Source of the DNA: Oscillospiraceae bacterium
GTDB lineage: Bacteria > Bacillota > Clostridia > Oscillospirales > Oscillospiraceae
Direction: 5' to 3'
DNA: 43,130 bases
Assembly: GCA_902795045.1 (NCBI GenBank)
Contig: CADBJU010000025.1
Location: 1 to 43,130, forward strand
Made by a program: the position numbers and the translations under genes. How positions within the stretch are numbered: the stretch's first letter is position 1; each line of letters opens with the position of its first letter. Below the pieces are notes generated by a model. That model ran no database searches. It was not told the DNA's origin and saw nothing but the letters and a program-made list of their open reading frames with translations. This document shows, piece after piece, positions 16,913 through 24,780 of this stretch.

Positions 16913-18049
16913 ATGGCTGAAAAAAGAGATTATTACGAGGTACTGGGCGTCAAGAAGGACGCCACAGCCGATGAGATCAAAAAAGCATACAGAAAGCTGA
17001 CCAAGGAAAACCACCCCGACCTGCACCCGGGCGACAAGGCCTGCGAGGAGCGCTTCAAGGAGGCAAACGAGGCCTACGAGATCCTCTCCGACGAGGAAAA
17101 GCGCAAGAAGTACGACCAGTACGGCCACGCCGCCTTCGACCCCAACGCGGGCTTCGGCGCGGGCGGCTTTGACGGCTTTGACGGCTTCGGCGGTTTCGGC
17201 GGCTTCGGCGACATTTTCAGCGACATCTTCGGCGGCTTCGGCGGCTCGACCCGTTCCAATCCCAACGCGCCGCGCCGGGGAGAGAGTGTCCGCGCCACCG
17301 TGAACATCAGCTTTGAGGAGGCCGCCTTCGGCTGCAAGAAGGAGGTCACGGTGGCCAAGGTGGAGGCATGCACAGACTGCAAGGGCACCGGCTGCGCACC
17401 CGGCACCACGCCGGAGATCTGCCCCGACTGCAAAGGCACCGGCTCCGTCACCGTCAACCAGCGCACGCCCTTCGGCATGATGCAGTCGAGCACCCAGTGC
17501 TCCAAGTGCCGCGGCACCGGCAAGATCATCCACCAGCCCTGCAAGACCTGCCGGGGTATGGGCGCCGTACGCCGCCAGCACAAGGTGGAGGTCAACATCC
17601 CCGCCGGCATCGACGACGGCCAGACCATCTCCAAGCCGGGCGGCGGCAACGCCGGCGTAAACGGCGGCCCCGCGGGCGATCTGCTGGTGAGCGTCATCGT
17701 GCGCCCGCATGCAAGATTCGAGCGCGACGGCACCTCCGTCCTCCTCGACCAGGAGATCAGCTATGCCCAGGCCGCCCTCGGCGCCGAGGTGGAGGTCCCC
17801 ACCCTCGACGGCAAGGTCAAGCTCACCATCCCCGAGGGCACCCAGCCCGGCGCGGTGTTCCGCCTTCGCGGCAAAGGCATCCCGTATCTGAGAGGCTCGG
17901 GCAGGGGAGACCAGTTCGTCTCTGTCAACATCAAGGTGCCGAAAAATCTCACCGGCTCCCAAAAGGAGCTGCTGCGCCAGTTTGCCGCCTCCATGGGCGA
18001 GCTCGACGGCGACGCGGGCCGCGGCATCTTCGGCAGAAAGAAAAAGTAA
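16913..18049 (+). CDS. dnaJ: Chaperone protein DnaJ (Hsp40)
   Basis: DnaJ delivers substrates to DnaK and stimulates its ATPase. The J domain (residues 1-70) has [20 protein letters not shown] and the HPD motif in [10 protein letters not shown] Gly/Phe-rich linker follows ([15 protein letters not shown]). The zinc region has all four repeats: [24 protein letters not shown] and CKTCRGMG. Then come the two C-terminal beta domains, with [18 protein letters not shown] and [19 protein letters not shown]. At 378 residues it is full length. A GGAG ribosome site precedes ATG 16913. Confidence 0.96.
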   Translation: MAEKRDYYEVLGVKKDATADEIKKAYRKLTKENHPDLHPGDKACEERFKEANEAYEILSDEEKRKKYDQYGHAAFDPNAGFGAGGFDGFDGFGGFGGFGDIFSDIFGGFGGSTRSNPNAPRRGESVRATVNISFEEAAFGCKKEVTVAKVEACTDCKGTGCAPGTTPEICPDCKGTGSVTVNQRTPFGMMQSSTQCSKCRGTGKIIHQPCKTCRGMGAVRRQHKVEVNIPAGIDDGQTISKPGGGNAGVNGGPAGDLLVSVIVRPHARFERDGTSVLLDQEISYAQAALGAEVEVPTLDGKVKLTIPEGTQPGAVFRLRGKGIPYLRGSGRGDQFVSVNIKVPKNLTGSQKELLRQFAASMGELDGDAGRGIFGRKKK

Positions 18050-18062
18050 AATAATTAATAAG

Positions 18063-18106
18063 AACGCTGTCCCGAAACACGGTCTTCCGCCCGAGACAGC
18101 GTTTTT
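18063..18106 (+). terminator. Terminator of the heat-shock operon
   Basis: AACGCTGTC (18063-18071) pairs with GACAGCGTT (18095-18103) and is followed by a T-tract to 18106. The 23-base loop contains no long stem. Confidence 0.8.
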
Positions 18107-18124
18107 GCATTCATAAATTATTCG

Positions 18125-18153
18125 TTGACACCACGTCAGAACAGTGGTAAAGT
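18125..18153 (+). promoter_or_regulatory. Promoter of the DUF362 gene
   Basis: -35 TTGACA (18125-18130) and -10 TAAAGT (18148-18153) are 17 bp apart, about 58 bp before the start codon. Confidence 0.6.
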
Positions 18154-18211
18154 ACTGTCATAGAAAGAAACGGCCAAACACACTGCATGCTTTACTGAAG
18201 GAGGAAACACA

Positions 18212-19249
18212 ATGAGCAACACCCCCATCCCCGGCAAGAACGGCAATAAATACGTCCCCTTTGACGAGCGCACCGGCGACAGCTCCGTGGTGTTCTTCAC
18301 CCGCGACCTGTCCGAGGCGGGCATGAAGAAGATTTATGATAAGGTAAGCAGCGTCCTGACCGGCAAGGTGGCCATCAAGCTGCACACCGGCGAGGCTGAG
18401 GGCCCGAACATCATCCCGCGCCCCTGGGTCAAGGAGCTCATTGAGCAGCGCCTTCCCGACGCGACCATCATCGAAACCAACACCTACTATGAGGGCAGCC
18501 GCTACACCACCGAGGCCCACCGCAAGACGCTGGAGATCAACGGCTGGACCTTCTGCCCCGTGGATATCACCGATGCCGAGGGCGTGACTACGCTCCCCGT
18601 CAAGGGCGGCAAGTGGTTTAAGGAGATGCATGTCGGCAAATCCATGCTCAACTACGATTCCCTTCTGGTACTGACCCATTTCAAGGGCCACGTGATGGGC
18701 GGCTTCGGCGGCAGCAACAAGAACATCGGCATCGGCTGCGCCGACGGACGCATCGGCAAGAAGGAGATCCACACCGCCGTCGGCTCCGACAATATGTGGA
18801 GCATCGCGGAGGAAGAGCTGATGGAGCGCATCAGTGAGAGCACCAAAGCCACTATCGACCACTTTGCGCCCCATGTCTGCTACATCAACACCATGCGCAA
18901 CATGTCCGTCGACTGCGACTGCGCAGGCCCCGGCGCCACCCCCGTCGTCACGCCCGACATCGGCATCCTGGCCTCGCTGGATATCCTGGCTGTGGACAAC
19001 GCCTGCATAGATCTCATCTACAGCCTGCCCGACGGCGGCGGCAAGGCCCTGATCGAGCGTGTCGAGACCCGCCACGGTCTCCGCCAGCTCAGCTGCATGA
19101 AGGAACTCGGCATGGGCAATGACCGCTACACCCTCATCGACATCGACAACGGCGACGCTGTCATCACGGCAGCCGAGGCGGTGAAGGATGTAAAGCCGGA
19201 GTGGAAGCCCGACCGCTACAACACCTTCTGGGGCAGAAACAGACACTGA
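18212..19249 (+). CDS. DUF362 domain-containing protein
   Basis: DUF362 proteins are widespread in anaerobes and often linked to iron-sulfur proteins; their reaction is not settled. This 345-residue protein shows the family pattern: VAIKLHTGEAEGPNIIPRPW near the start, DATIIETNTYYEG, then LLVLTHFKGHVMGGFGGSNK with the Gly-rich turn, and GIGCADGRIGKKEIH. A cysteine pair is present in SVDCDCAGPGATPVV, followed by DIGILASLDILAVDNACIDL. No ferredoxin domain is fused, unlike many relatives. The strong AAGGAGG site fixes ATG 18212. It appears to be a single-gene unit with its own promoter. The 250-bp gap after it holds the next promoter and a short stem (CGGC/GCCG around 19305) but no gene. Confidence 0.8.
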   Translation: MSNTPIPGKNGNKYVPFDERTGDSSVVFFTRDLSEAGMKKIYDKVSSVLTGKVAIKLHTGEAEGPNIIPRPWVKELIEQRLPDATIIETNTYYEGSRYTTEAHRKTLEINGWTFCPVDITDAEGVTTLPVKGGKWFKEMHVGKSMLNYDSLLVLTHFKGHVMGGFGGSNKNIGIGCADGRIGKKEIHTAVGSDNMWSIAEEELMERISESTKATIDHFAPHVCYINTMRNMSVDCDCAGPGATPVVTPDIGILASLDILAVDNACIDLIYSLPDGGGKALIERVETRHGLRQLSCMKELGMGNDRYTLIDIDNGDAVITAAEAVKDVKPEWKPDRYNTFWGRNRH

Positions 19250-19365
19250 TCGCAAAACGGCCGTTCGCAAATTATGTAACCCCCAAAATACGCCCTCGGC
19301 AAATTCGCCGGAGGAAATCTGTAACGAGAATTAAATATTTGTACAAAAATTTTTTACATAGGGTA

Positions 19366-19394
19366 TTGCACTGAATCATTATTTGTGGTACTAT
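19366..19394 (+). promoter_or_regulatory. Promoter of the secreted-protein gene
   Basis: -35 TTGCAC (19366-19371) and -10 TACTAT (19389-19394) are 17 bp apart. The leader of about 100 bases to 19502 contains an inverted pair GGCA/TGCC and a stem around GCTTACGAGC, but I could not match it to a known riboswitch. Confidence 0.6.
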
Positions 19395-19502
19395 ACCAGC
19401 ATAAAGCTGTAAGAAATGCTTCTCTCGTCGGCAAGCCTGACAATGCCATCGGGAAAGAGCGTATGCTTACGAGCATAATTGGATTTTTCGGAGGGTATCA
19501 TT

Positions 19503-19952
19503 ATGAAAAAGTTGCTTGCGCTTACTCTGGCACTCGTGATCGTTCTCAGCCTGAGCTTTGCTGCTTTTGCAGACGGTTCTCCCGTGAAGTACGTAACGAG
19601 CAGCGATCTGCCCGGCACCACCAGCGCCGCCGCCACCCCTGGCAAGAAGGACGCAACGATTACCGTCATCCCCAATGCCGATCTGAACGACGAGCAGAAA
19701 GCCGTTGTTGACAAGGCTCTGGAGACCGTTCAGGGCGAGGGCTATCTGCCTTCTGACTCCTTCATGGTCATTGCCGACGGCGAAGGCTACATCATTGTCG
19801 AGGCTCCTGAGGATGCTGTTATCTTTGTCGTGTACGATAACGGCTACGTCCAGAAGACCCCTGTCAAGGATCTTGAGGCAGTTGGCAACAGCCGCTACAA
19901 AGTTCCGGTCAGCGCCGGTGTTTCTTCTGTCATTGTCGCACTTGCCAAGTAA
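19503..19952 (+). CDS. Small secreted protein
   Basis: This protein of 149 residues starts MKKLLALTLALVIVLSLSF and has a signal peptide with a cleavage site after AFA (AAFA-DGSP). The mature part is about 125 residues with a Ser/Thr/Ala-rich region (TTSAAATPGKKD) and then an alternating pattern (SFMVIADGEGYIIVEAPED, then AVIFVVYDNGYVQKTPV) that suggests a small beta fold. I do not recognise a family. ATG 19503 is chosen because GGAGGG precedes it; an in-frame ATG at 19479 would put a polar segment before the signal. It has a strong promoter and a hairpin right after its stop, in front of the LCP gene, so it is likely co-transcribed with or feeds into the surface-polymer operon. Confidence 0.75.
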   Translation: MKKLLALTLALVIVLSLSFAAFADGSPVKYVTSSDLPGTTSAAATPGKKDATITVIPNADLNDEQKAVVDKALETVQGEGYLPSDSFMVIADGEGYIIVEAPEDAVIFVVYDNGYVQKTPVKDLEAVGNSRYKVPVSAGVSSVIVALAK

Positions 19953-19973
19953 TCGAATCAAACAATGATCAGC

Positions 19974-20004
19974 AAATAAAGGACGGCTAGACCGTCCTTT
20001 ATTT
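19974..20004 (+). terminator. Terminator or attenuator before the LCP gene
   Basis: AAATAAAGGACGG (19974-19986) pairs perfectly with CCGTCCTTTATTT (19992-20004) around CTAGA. Only 11 bases separate it from the LCP start codon, leaving no room for a separate promoter. Confidence 0.75.
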
Positions 20005-20015
20005 GTGTCAGTTAC

Positions 20016-20990
20016 ATGATGAAAAAGAAAAAACTGCTGCTGCTCATTTTAGAACTGCTCGGCGTGGCCGCCATTGTGTTCGGCGTATTTTTCTTTCAGA
20101 AACGCGCAGCGGATCAGGATGCCAGCCTGGTAAGCGCGGAGGATGCAGCCCGGCGATACCGGCCCTCCATCACCTATCAGGGGAAGGACTATCCGCTCAA
20201 GCGGAATATGAGCTCGCTGCTGCTGATCGGCACGGATAATTATGCCGAGGACAGCAAGCAGTATTCCGGGCTTCCCTACAACTTCAACCTCGCGGACTTC
20301 CTGATCATTCTCGTTTTCGACCACAGCGCGAAAACCGTCACACCGTTCCAGATCTGCCGCGACGCTATGTGCGATGTCAAAACAACCTCCGGCAGGATCG
20401 AAAGAATGCAGATCACGCTCGCCCATACTTATGGTTCCGGCAAGGAAGACAGCTGCGACAACACAAGGCTCGCCGCCGAGAATCTTCTGTACGGCGTGCC
20501 GATCGACTCCTTCCTCGGCTTTACCATGGACGTGGTCCCGGCCGCAAACGATCTGGTGGGCGGCGTTACTGTTATCCTGGAGCAGGATGTCCCTGTGCTC
20601 GGCGAGAGCTTCAAGAAGGGCGCGACCGTCACACTGCGCGGTGAGCAGGCTCTGCGTTTTGTGCGCTACAGGGATACAAGCCTGCTGGACGATAACCTGC
20701 GTCGTATGGCGCGTCACCGTCAGTATATTACAGCCTTTACCGAACAGGCAAGGGATTTGGCCGCGAAGGATCCGGACTTTACGATGCGGGCTTTTCGTGC
20801 CGTAGAAAAATTTCTGTGCACAGATCTGACTGTGGACAATATCTCCAGAATGCTGGAGAATCTCAATGCCTATGAAGTCCTTCCCGCCGTTACGCCAGAA
20901 GGCATTTATCAGGAAGGAGAACCGTTTCCTGAATTCATCGTGGATGATCATTCCCTGTGGGAATGCGTACATTCTGTATTTTGCGCTTAA
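20016..20990 (+). CDS. LytR-CpsA-Psr (LCP) family protein
   Basis: LCP enzymes transfer undecaprenyl-linked polymers to peptidoglycan or proteins at the outer membrane face. This 324-residue protein has a short basic N-terminus and one membrane helix (LLLLILELLGVAAIVFGVF). The LCP domain follows: SLLLIGTDNY, NLADFLIILVFDHS, TPFQICRDAMCDV, then VPIDSFLGFTMDVVPAANDL, VGGVTVIL, and the GEQALRFVRYRD motif with RRMARHRQY. The otherwise standard RTD motif is replaced by NLAD. There is no ribosome site before ATG 20016; the terminator-like hairpin at 19974-20004 lies right in front. Four genes follow in the same direction with gaps of 29, 26 and -4 bases. Confidence 0.85.
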   Translation: MMKKKKLLLLILELLGVAAIVFGVFFFQKRAADQDASLVSAEDAARRYRPSITYQGKDYPLKRNMSSLLLIGTDNYAEDSKQYSGLPYNFNLADFLIILVFDHSAKTVTPFQICRDAMCDVKTTSGRIERMQITLAHTYGSGKEDSCDNTRLAAENLLYGVPIDSFLGFTMDVVPAANDLVGGVTVILEQDVPVLGESFKKGATVTLRGEQALRFVRYRDTSLLDDNLRRMARHRQYITAFTEQARDLAAKDPDFTMRAFRAVEKFLCTDLTVDNISRMLENLNAYEVLPAVTPEGIYQEGEPFPEFIVDDHSLWECVHSVFCA

Positions 20991-21019
20991 TTGAATGAAT
21001 AGAGCGGAGAATCAAGCCT

Positions 21020-22309
21020 ATGTGGGAAAACACAAAAAAGAAAAGAATCATTCTGAATATTTTCCTCGGATTGCTGATTGTGGCCGTCGTCGCCGTACTC
21101 GGCTATTTTGTGATGCAGATACAGGCGGAGAACCGCGCTCATGATGAGGAACTGTCCAAAATCTATGAGCAGCAGCAGCGCCAGCAGAGCGAGGCACGCC
21201 AGGAATCCGTTTCGGCCATCGACGAGCAGTACGCCCGGCAGATGCAGACGGTTCAGCAGTATGTCCCCGGCATCGTGTGCTGGGGCGACAATACGACTGC
21301 CGCAGTCTCCGGCTCGCTCAACTATCCCTTCGTGCTGCAGACCTATATCAACACCTACATGTGCGATATCTATGATTTCAGCAGCACGGTTGAAAATGCG
21401 CTCGATTTCGCGCGTCTGGACTGGAGCAAGTATAAGCTGAGCATTCCGGTGGTCAACATGGCCTCCGGCAAGGAGTCGACTTATACGATCATGGGCCGCG
21501 CGGGTGTTGATCCTTACATCACGTATCAGGATATAACGATCCCGGCTGAAGCTGTGCCTGTCAGCATCGTCCTTACCTCCGTGGAGGGGAAGAATGTGGC
21601 ACCGCTCACCGGCGGTGACATGGGCGTGAATCCTGTCACAATTTCAGGCATCGAGGGCCAGCTCAGCCTGAACAGGGAGGACTATGCCTATAACGGTTCC
21701 CTCCACTATACTTTTACGAGGCTTACGCCCGGTGAGGAGACCTTCATACCCGCCGGTACGGTCGTGAAGACTGCGTCTGAGGATCTGTACAAGAACTACA
21801 TCCATGTGGTGCTGATCGGCATGTACGGCGATTACACCTCGGCGGATGATCTCGTGAATCAGGTCAAGAAGCTCCTGTCGCGTCAGGCCCAGAACCCGGA
21901 GCGCTTTATCGTCCTCGGCCCCTACGCACATAATATCTTTGCTGTCTCTACCAGCGAAATGAACGCTGTGGACAGCGCCATGGTCTCCGCCTTCGGCAGC
22001 CGCTACATCAGCATCCGCAGATATCTGATCGGCGACGGCTATACCGATGCCGGGATCTCTCCCACCAGCGAGGATAAGTACTATATCGCCCAGGAGATCG
22101 TCCCGCCCAGCTTCAAGGTGGCCTCCCACAGCGAGGAGCTCAACAGTCTTGCCCACAAGCTGATCGGCAGGCTGGTCTACACCCGCATGGACAGTCTCGG
22201 TTACTTCGATGAGATCAAGCAGGAGTTGAACCTTACAGAGACGACAAAGCAGATCATCAAAGAAAAACCCGACTACTTTGACGCGATCATCAAAACGGTC
22301 CTCAAGTGA
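21020..22309 (+). CDS. Membrane-anchored SGNH-hydrolase-like protein, altered active site
   Basis: This 429-residue protein begins with one membrane helix (IILNIFLGLLIVAVVAVLGY) and a Gln/Glu-rich coiled stalk (YEQQQRQQSEARQES). The extracellular part has the layout of SGNH/GDSL esterases that modify cell-surface polymers: block I is IVCWGDNTTAAVSGSLNYPF, followed by a mixed region, block III VVLIGMYGDYTSADDL and a C-terminal helical region. In active relatives block I reads GDS, and a late D-x-x-H supplies the rest of the triad. Here the nucleophile Ser is Asn (GDN) and the late motif is FKVASHSEEL, with His kept but Val where Asp is expected. It may be inactive or bind without cleaving. Ribosome site GGAGA precedes ATG 21020. 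Confidence 0.65.
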   Translation: MWENTKKKRIILNIFLGLLIVAVVAVLGYFVMQIQAENRAHDEELSKIYEQQQRQQSEARQESVSAIDEQYARQMQTVQQYVPGIVCWGDNTTAAVSGSLNYPFVLQTYINTYMCDIYDFSSTVENALDFARLDWSKYKLSIPVVNMASGKESTYTIMGRAGVDPYITYQDITIPAEAVPVSIVLTSVEGKNVAPLTGGDMGVNPVTISGIEGQLSLNREDYAYNGSLHYTFTRLTPGEETFIPAGTVVKTASEDLYKNYIHVVLIGMYGDYTSADDLVNQVKKLLSRQAQNPERFIVLGPYAHNIFAVSTSEMNAVDSAMVSAFGSRYISIRRYLIGDGYTDAGISPTSEDKYYIAQEIVPPSFKVASHSEELNSLAHKLIGRLVYTRMDSLGYFDEIKQELNLTETTKQIIKEKPDYFDAIIKTVLK

Positions 22310-22335
22310 ACAGGCGGATATGAGAGGATGAAACT

Positions 22336-23109
22336 ATGAGCAACAAAAATGACGAAATCGAAATTGATCTGCTGAAGCTGTTCAAAGAGATGTGGCGGCA
22401 CGCGCTTGTGATCATTCTGGTCGCCCTGCTCGTCGCCTCGGCGGTGTTCGCTGTCACGGCCCTGTTTGTCAGCCCGACCTATGAGGCCACCGCCTCCTTC
22501 TACGTAAACAACAGCTCCATTTCCATCGGCTCCGTGAGCTACTCCATTTCCGGCGGCGAGCTCAATGCCGCCAACGCTCTGGTCAATACCTATATTTATA
22601 TCCTGAAATCCAGAACGACCCTGGAGGATATCATCGAAAAGGCGCAGCTGCCGTATACCTCGGAAGAACTCGGAAAAATGATCACCACCAAGGTCATAAC
22701 CGGCACCGCCGCCTTTGATGTCACTGTCACCACACTAAGCCCCACGGAGTCGGAGAAGATCGCCAACACGATCGCCGAGGTCCTGCCGGAGCGTATCTCC
22801 GAGATCGTCGACGGCAGCAATGTGCGTATCGTGGACTATGCCATTATCCCGGCCCACCGTGCTGGTCCGAGCTATGCTAAGAATCTGCTGATCGGCTTTT
22901 TGGCTGGCGCTGTCCTGGCAGCCGGTGTGGTCGCGGTCCGCTTCATCATCAGCGAGCAGAACGACCAGCTGATCCACTCCACCGACGAGCTGCGCCAGCT
23001 CTACCCGGATATCAAGGTCCTCGCCATGATCCCGGATATGCGTCTGTCAGAGAAGAAGGGCTACTATTACTCCTCCTATTACGGGGATAAGAAGAAGGGA
23101 GACAAGTGA
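22336..23109 (+). CDS. Polysaccharide chain-length modulator (Wzz/YveK type)
   Basis: This protein of 257 residues has two membrane helices (about 25-50 and 178-203) flanking an extracellular Wzz domain, as in CpsC/YveK/CapA, the modulators that pair with a separate BY-kinase. DLLKLFKEMWRHALVIILVA at the front and PTYEATASFYVNN are typical; the Pro-containing second helix region reads GPSYAKNLLIGFLAGAVL. The cytoplasmic C-terminus normally activates the kinase. Here it ends KKGYYYSSYYGDKKKGDK, an unusual tyrosine cluster on the modulator itself. The stop overlaps the kinase start. Confidence 0.88.
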   Translation: MSNKNDEIEIDLLKLFKEMWRHALVIILVALLVASAVFAVTALFVSPTYEATASFYVNNSSISIGSVSYSISGGELNAANALVNTYIYILKSRTTLEDIIEKAQLPYTSEELGKMITTKVITGTAAFDVTVTTLSPTESEKIANTIAEVLPERISEIVDGSNVRIVDYAIIPAHRAGPSYAKNLLIGFLAGAVLAAGVVAVRFIISEQNDQLIHSTDELRQLYPDIKVLAMIPDMRLSEKKGYYYSSYYGDKKKGDK

Positions 23110-23834
23110 GCATGGCAAACAATAATTCTCAAGCCGTCTCCAAAACGCGCAAGGGGAAAACCCCTGTCTGCGAGAATCTCAGCTTCGCTGCCAAGGAAGC
23201 CTTCAAGCGTCTGCGCACGAATCTGGTCGTGAGCTTTCCGGCTGAGGACACAAGCTGCCATCTGGTGGGCATCACCAGCGCACAGCCCGGCGACGGCAAA
23301 AGCACGGTTTCCCTGAACCTGGCCTATTCGCTGGCAGAGCTGGGAAAGAAGACTCTGCTTGTCGACGCGGACCTGCGCCGCGCCTCCATCCATGAAAAGC
23401 TGGGGCTTGAACGTGTCCCCGGCCTGAGTGAGCTGATCCGCGGCAACATCAACGATATCTCCGCCTCCGTGCGCAGATACACCGGCGGCAACACCCAGAT
23501 GGATATCATCCCCAGCGGCGAGGTGCCGGAGAACCCGTCGGAGCTGCTCAATTCCGAGCGCTGCGCCAGGCTCTTTGAACTCCTGTCCCAGGCCTATGAC
23601 TATATCGTGGTCGACCTGCCGCCCATCGGCGCTGTCGTTGACGCGGTGTCGGTTGCCCAGGAGCTGGACGGCATGCTGGTCGTCATCCGTGAAAACGCGT
23701 GCCCCCGCGGCCTGCTCAACGAGTGTATGCAGCAGCTCAACTACGCCAACGTCAACATCCTGGGCTTCGTCGTCAACGGCGCCATGGAGGGCTCCAGCAA
23801 AAAATATCAGTACGGCAGTTACAGCTACTATTGA
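23106..23834 (+). CDS. Bacterial tyrosine kinase (CpsD/YwqD type)
   Basis: BY-kinases couple autophosphorylation of a C-terminal tyrosine cluster to polysaccharide synthesis. All marks are present: EAFKRLRTNLVVSF, Walker A SAQPGDGKSTVS, Walker A' TLLVDADLRRASIH, and Walker B DYIVVDLPPIGAVVDA. The tail ends YQYGSYSYY. The GTG at 23106 overlaps the modulator stop; ATG 23112 is an alternative. The pair is translationally coupled. A 16-bp terminator stem follows (23859-24037). Capsule or exopolysaccharide synthesis genes are missing from the neighbourhood, so the pair may control a distant cluster or another surface polymer. Confidence 0.9.
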   Translation: MSMANNNSQAVSKTRKGKTPVCENLSFAAKEAFKRLRTNLVVSFPAEDTSCHLVGITSAQPGDGKSTVSLNLAYSLAELGKKTLLVDADLRRASIHEKLGLERVPGLSELIRGNINDISASVRRYTGGNTQMDIIPSGEVPENPSELLNSERCARLFELLSQAYDYIVVDLPPIGAVVDAVSVAQELDGMLVVIRENACPRGLLNECMQQLNYANVNILGFVVNGAMEGSSKKYQYGSYSYY

Positions 23835-23858
23835 TCCCAGCACCGTAATATCAGAAAC

Positions 23859-24037
23859 AGAGGCTGTCTCAAAGTATTTCCGGTTCGATCATCCTGTGGG
23901 ACATTCCGACACGCGGGAAACGCGTGACACGGAATGCAGCCTGGTGACGAAGGATCTTTCTTTTGAAGGCTTTACAAGCTTTCGGAGAGAGATCCTTCGC
24001 TTTCGTTTCGGGTGAAAGATGCTTTGAGACAGCCTCT
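23859..24037. terminator. Terminator of the surface module, split by a repeat
   Basis: AGAGGCTGTCTCAAAG (23859-23874) pairs perfectly with CTTTGAGACAGCCTCT (24022-24037), followed by TTCTATTT. The two arms are separated by 147 bases that consist mostly of repeat A copy 3, which appears to have inserted into the loop. Confidence 0.6.
23884..24015. repeat. Interspersed repeat A, copy 3 (nested in a terminator loop)
   Basis: TCGATCATCCTGTGGGACAT at the left and GATCCTTCGCTTTCGTTTCG at the right are the ends. The interior GAAACGCGTGACA and GTGACGAAGGATC match copy 1 (14636-14760). It has no coding capacity. Confidence 0.65.
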
Positions 24038-24060
24038 TTCTATTTAAAATATATGTATCT

Positions 24061-24214
24061 AATACTATTTCTTGATTAAACACTTTATACTATTCCCTAA
24101 CAGAAACCGGACAGTCCTTCCGGCAAAATTTGCGCCATGCTTCGTTAAAGTCCTTGACCATATATCTCCATTATGCTCTGCGCTTTCTATCAGGGAATAG
24201 TATTAATCAAGAAA
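24061..24214. repeat. Inverted-repeat element B
   Basis: TTTCTTGATTAA (24068-24079) pairs with TTAATCAAGAAA (24203-24214), and ACTATTCCCT (24089-24098) with AGGGAATAGT (24192-24201). The left edge reads AATACTATTTCTTGATTAA, similar to TAATACTAATCCTTAATTAA at 42961 and 43032. Between the arms are about 93 bases with no gene. Confidence 0.6.
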
Positions 24215-24229
24215 GCCGCAGTTCCTGCG

Positions 24230-24354
24230 GGGCGCGTTGCAAAATGGGGTTGTACCTGTAAATGTGATACTTCCCGGCAGTAGGGGAGGGGCAAGCCCCT
24301 CCCCTACACTCATAAGGCTGTGTTTTGTGAAAACTGGTATTTTGCAACGCGCCC
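24230..24354. mobile_element. MITE-like element C, 125 bp
   Basis: Terminal inverted repeats GGGCGCGTTGCAAAAT (24230-24245) and ATTTTGCAACGCGCCC (24339-24354) are perfect over 16 bp. Inside is a perfect 13-bp hairpin with two loop bases (24280-24292 with 24295-24307). There is no coding capacity. It looks like a non-autonomous element. Confidence 0.7.
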
Positions 24355-24447
24355 GTCTCATACAGAACCTCTACGCGCCATATGGCGCTATGAAAACCTT
24401 TAAGCGATGAATGGTTTTCATGAGGTTCTAGTATGAACTCAGACGGG
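24352..24447. other. Predicted three-way-junction structure
   Basis: CCCGTCT, CATAC and AGAACCTC (24352-24371) pair in order with GAGGTTCT, GTATG and AGACGGG (24422-24447). Within that long stem are two hairpins: a palindrome GCGCCATATGGCGC (24375-24388) and ATGAAAACC/GGTTTTCAT (24390-24398 with 24413-24421). It could be a structured RNA or an inverted repeat of a mobile element. No promoter is obvious, and its first three bases overlap element C. Confidence 0.45.
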
Positions 24448-24469
24448 AGACCAGTACATTGATAAAACT

Positions 24470-24570
24470 TGTCATTCTGAGAGAAGCGAAGAATCTTTTC
24501 GTTACGACATGGATCAAGGGAAAGATCCTTCGCTGACGCGAAGCCGTGACAGCTAAAGAGCTAGCTGTTA
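24470..24570. repeat. Interspersed repeat A, copy 4, followed by a hairpin
   Basis: TTGTCATTCTGAGAGAAGCG at the left and ATCCTTCGCTGACGCGAAGC, then GTGACA, at the right match the ends of the other copies of repeat A, over about 82 bp (24470-24551). TGACAGCTA (24547-24555) then pairs with TAGCTGTTA (24562-24570). Confidence 0.6.
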
Positions 24571-24643
24571 CAGACTAATGGATTTTGGCTGAAGAAAGCC
24601 GGTTTACACGAAAACAAAAATCTTCGGGTGACATAATTTCTTC

Positions 24644-24672
24644 TTGAATGGCTGGACAAACAATGCTATAAT
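24644..24672 (+). promoter_or_regulatory. Promoter of the giant surface-protein gene
   Basis: -35 TTGAAT (24644-24649) and -10 TATAAT (24667-24672) are 17 bp apart, leaving a leader of about 100 bases. The start codon at 24781 follows an AGAGAGG ribosome site. Confidence 0.7.
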
Positions 24673-24780
24673 ACATTGAATACGAATATAGATTTCAAGC
24701 TATTTCAGTTTTTTTAAGTATTTTTCAATCTGATCGGTAAAGATATTCAACCCGTACCGCTTCTAAGAGAGGTAAACAAA

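Noticed and set aside
19395-19502. Riboswitch in the leader of the secreted-protein gene
   Set aside because: Short stems exist, but conserved core motifs of cyclic-di-GMP or other common riboswitches are not seen.
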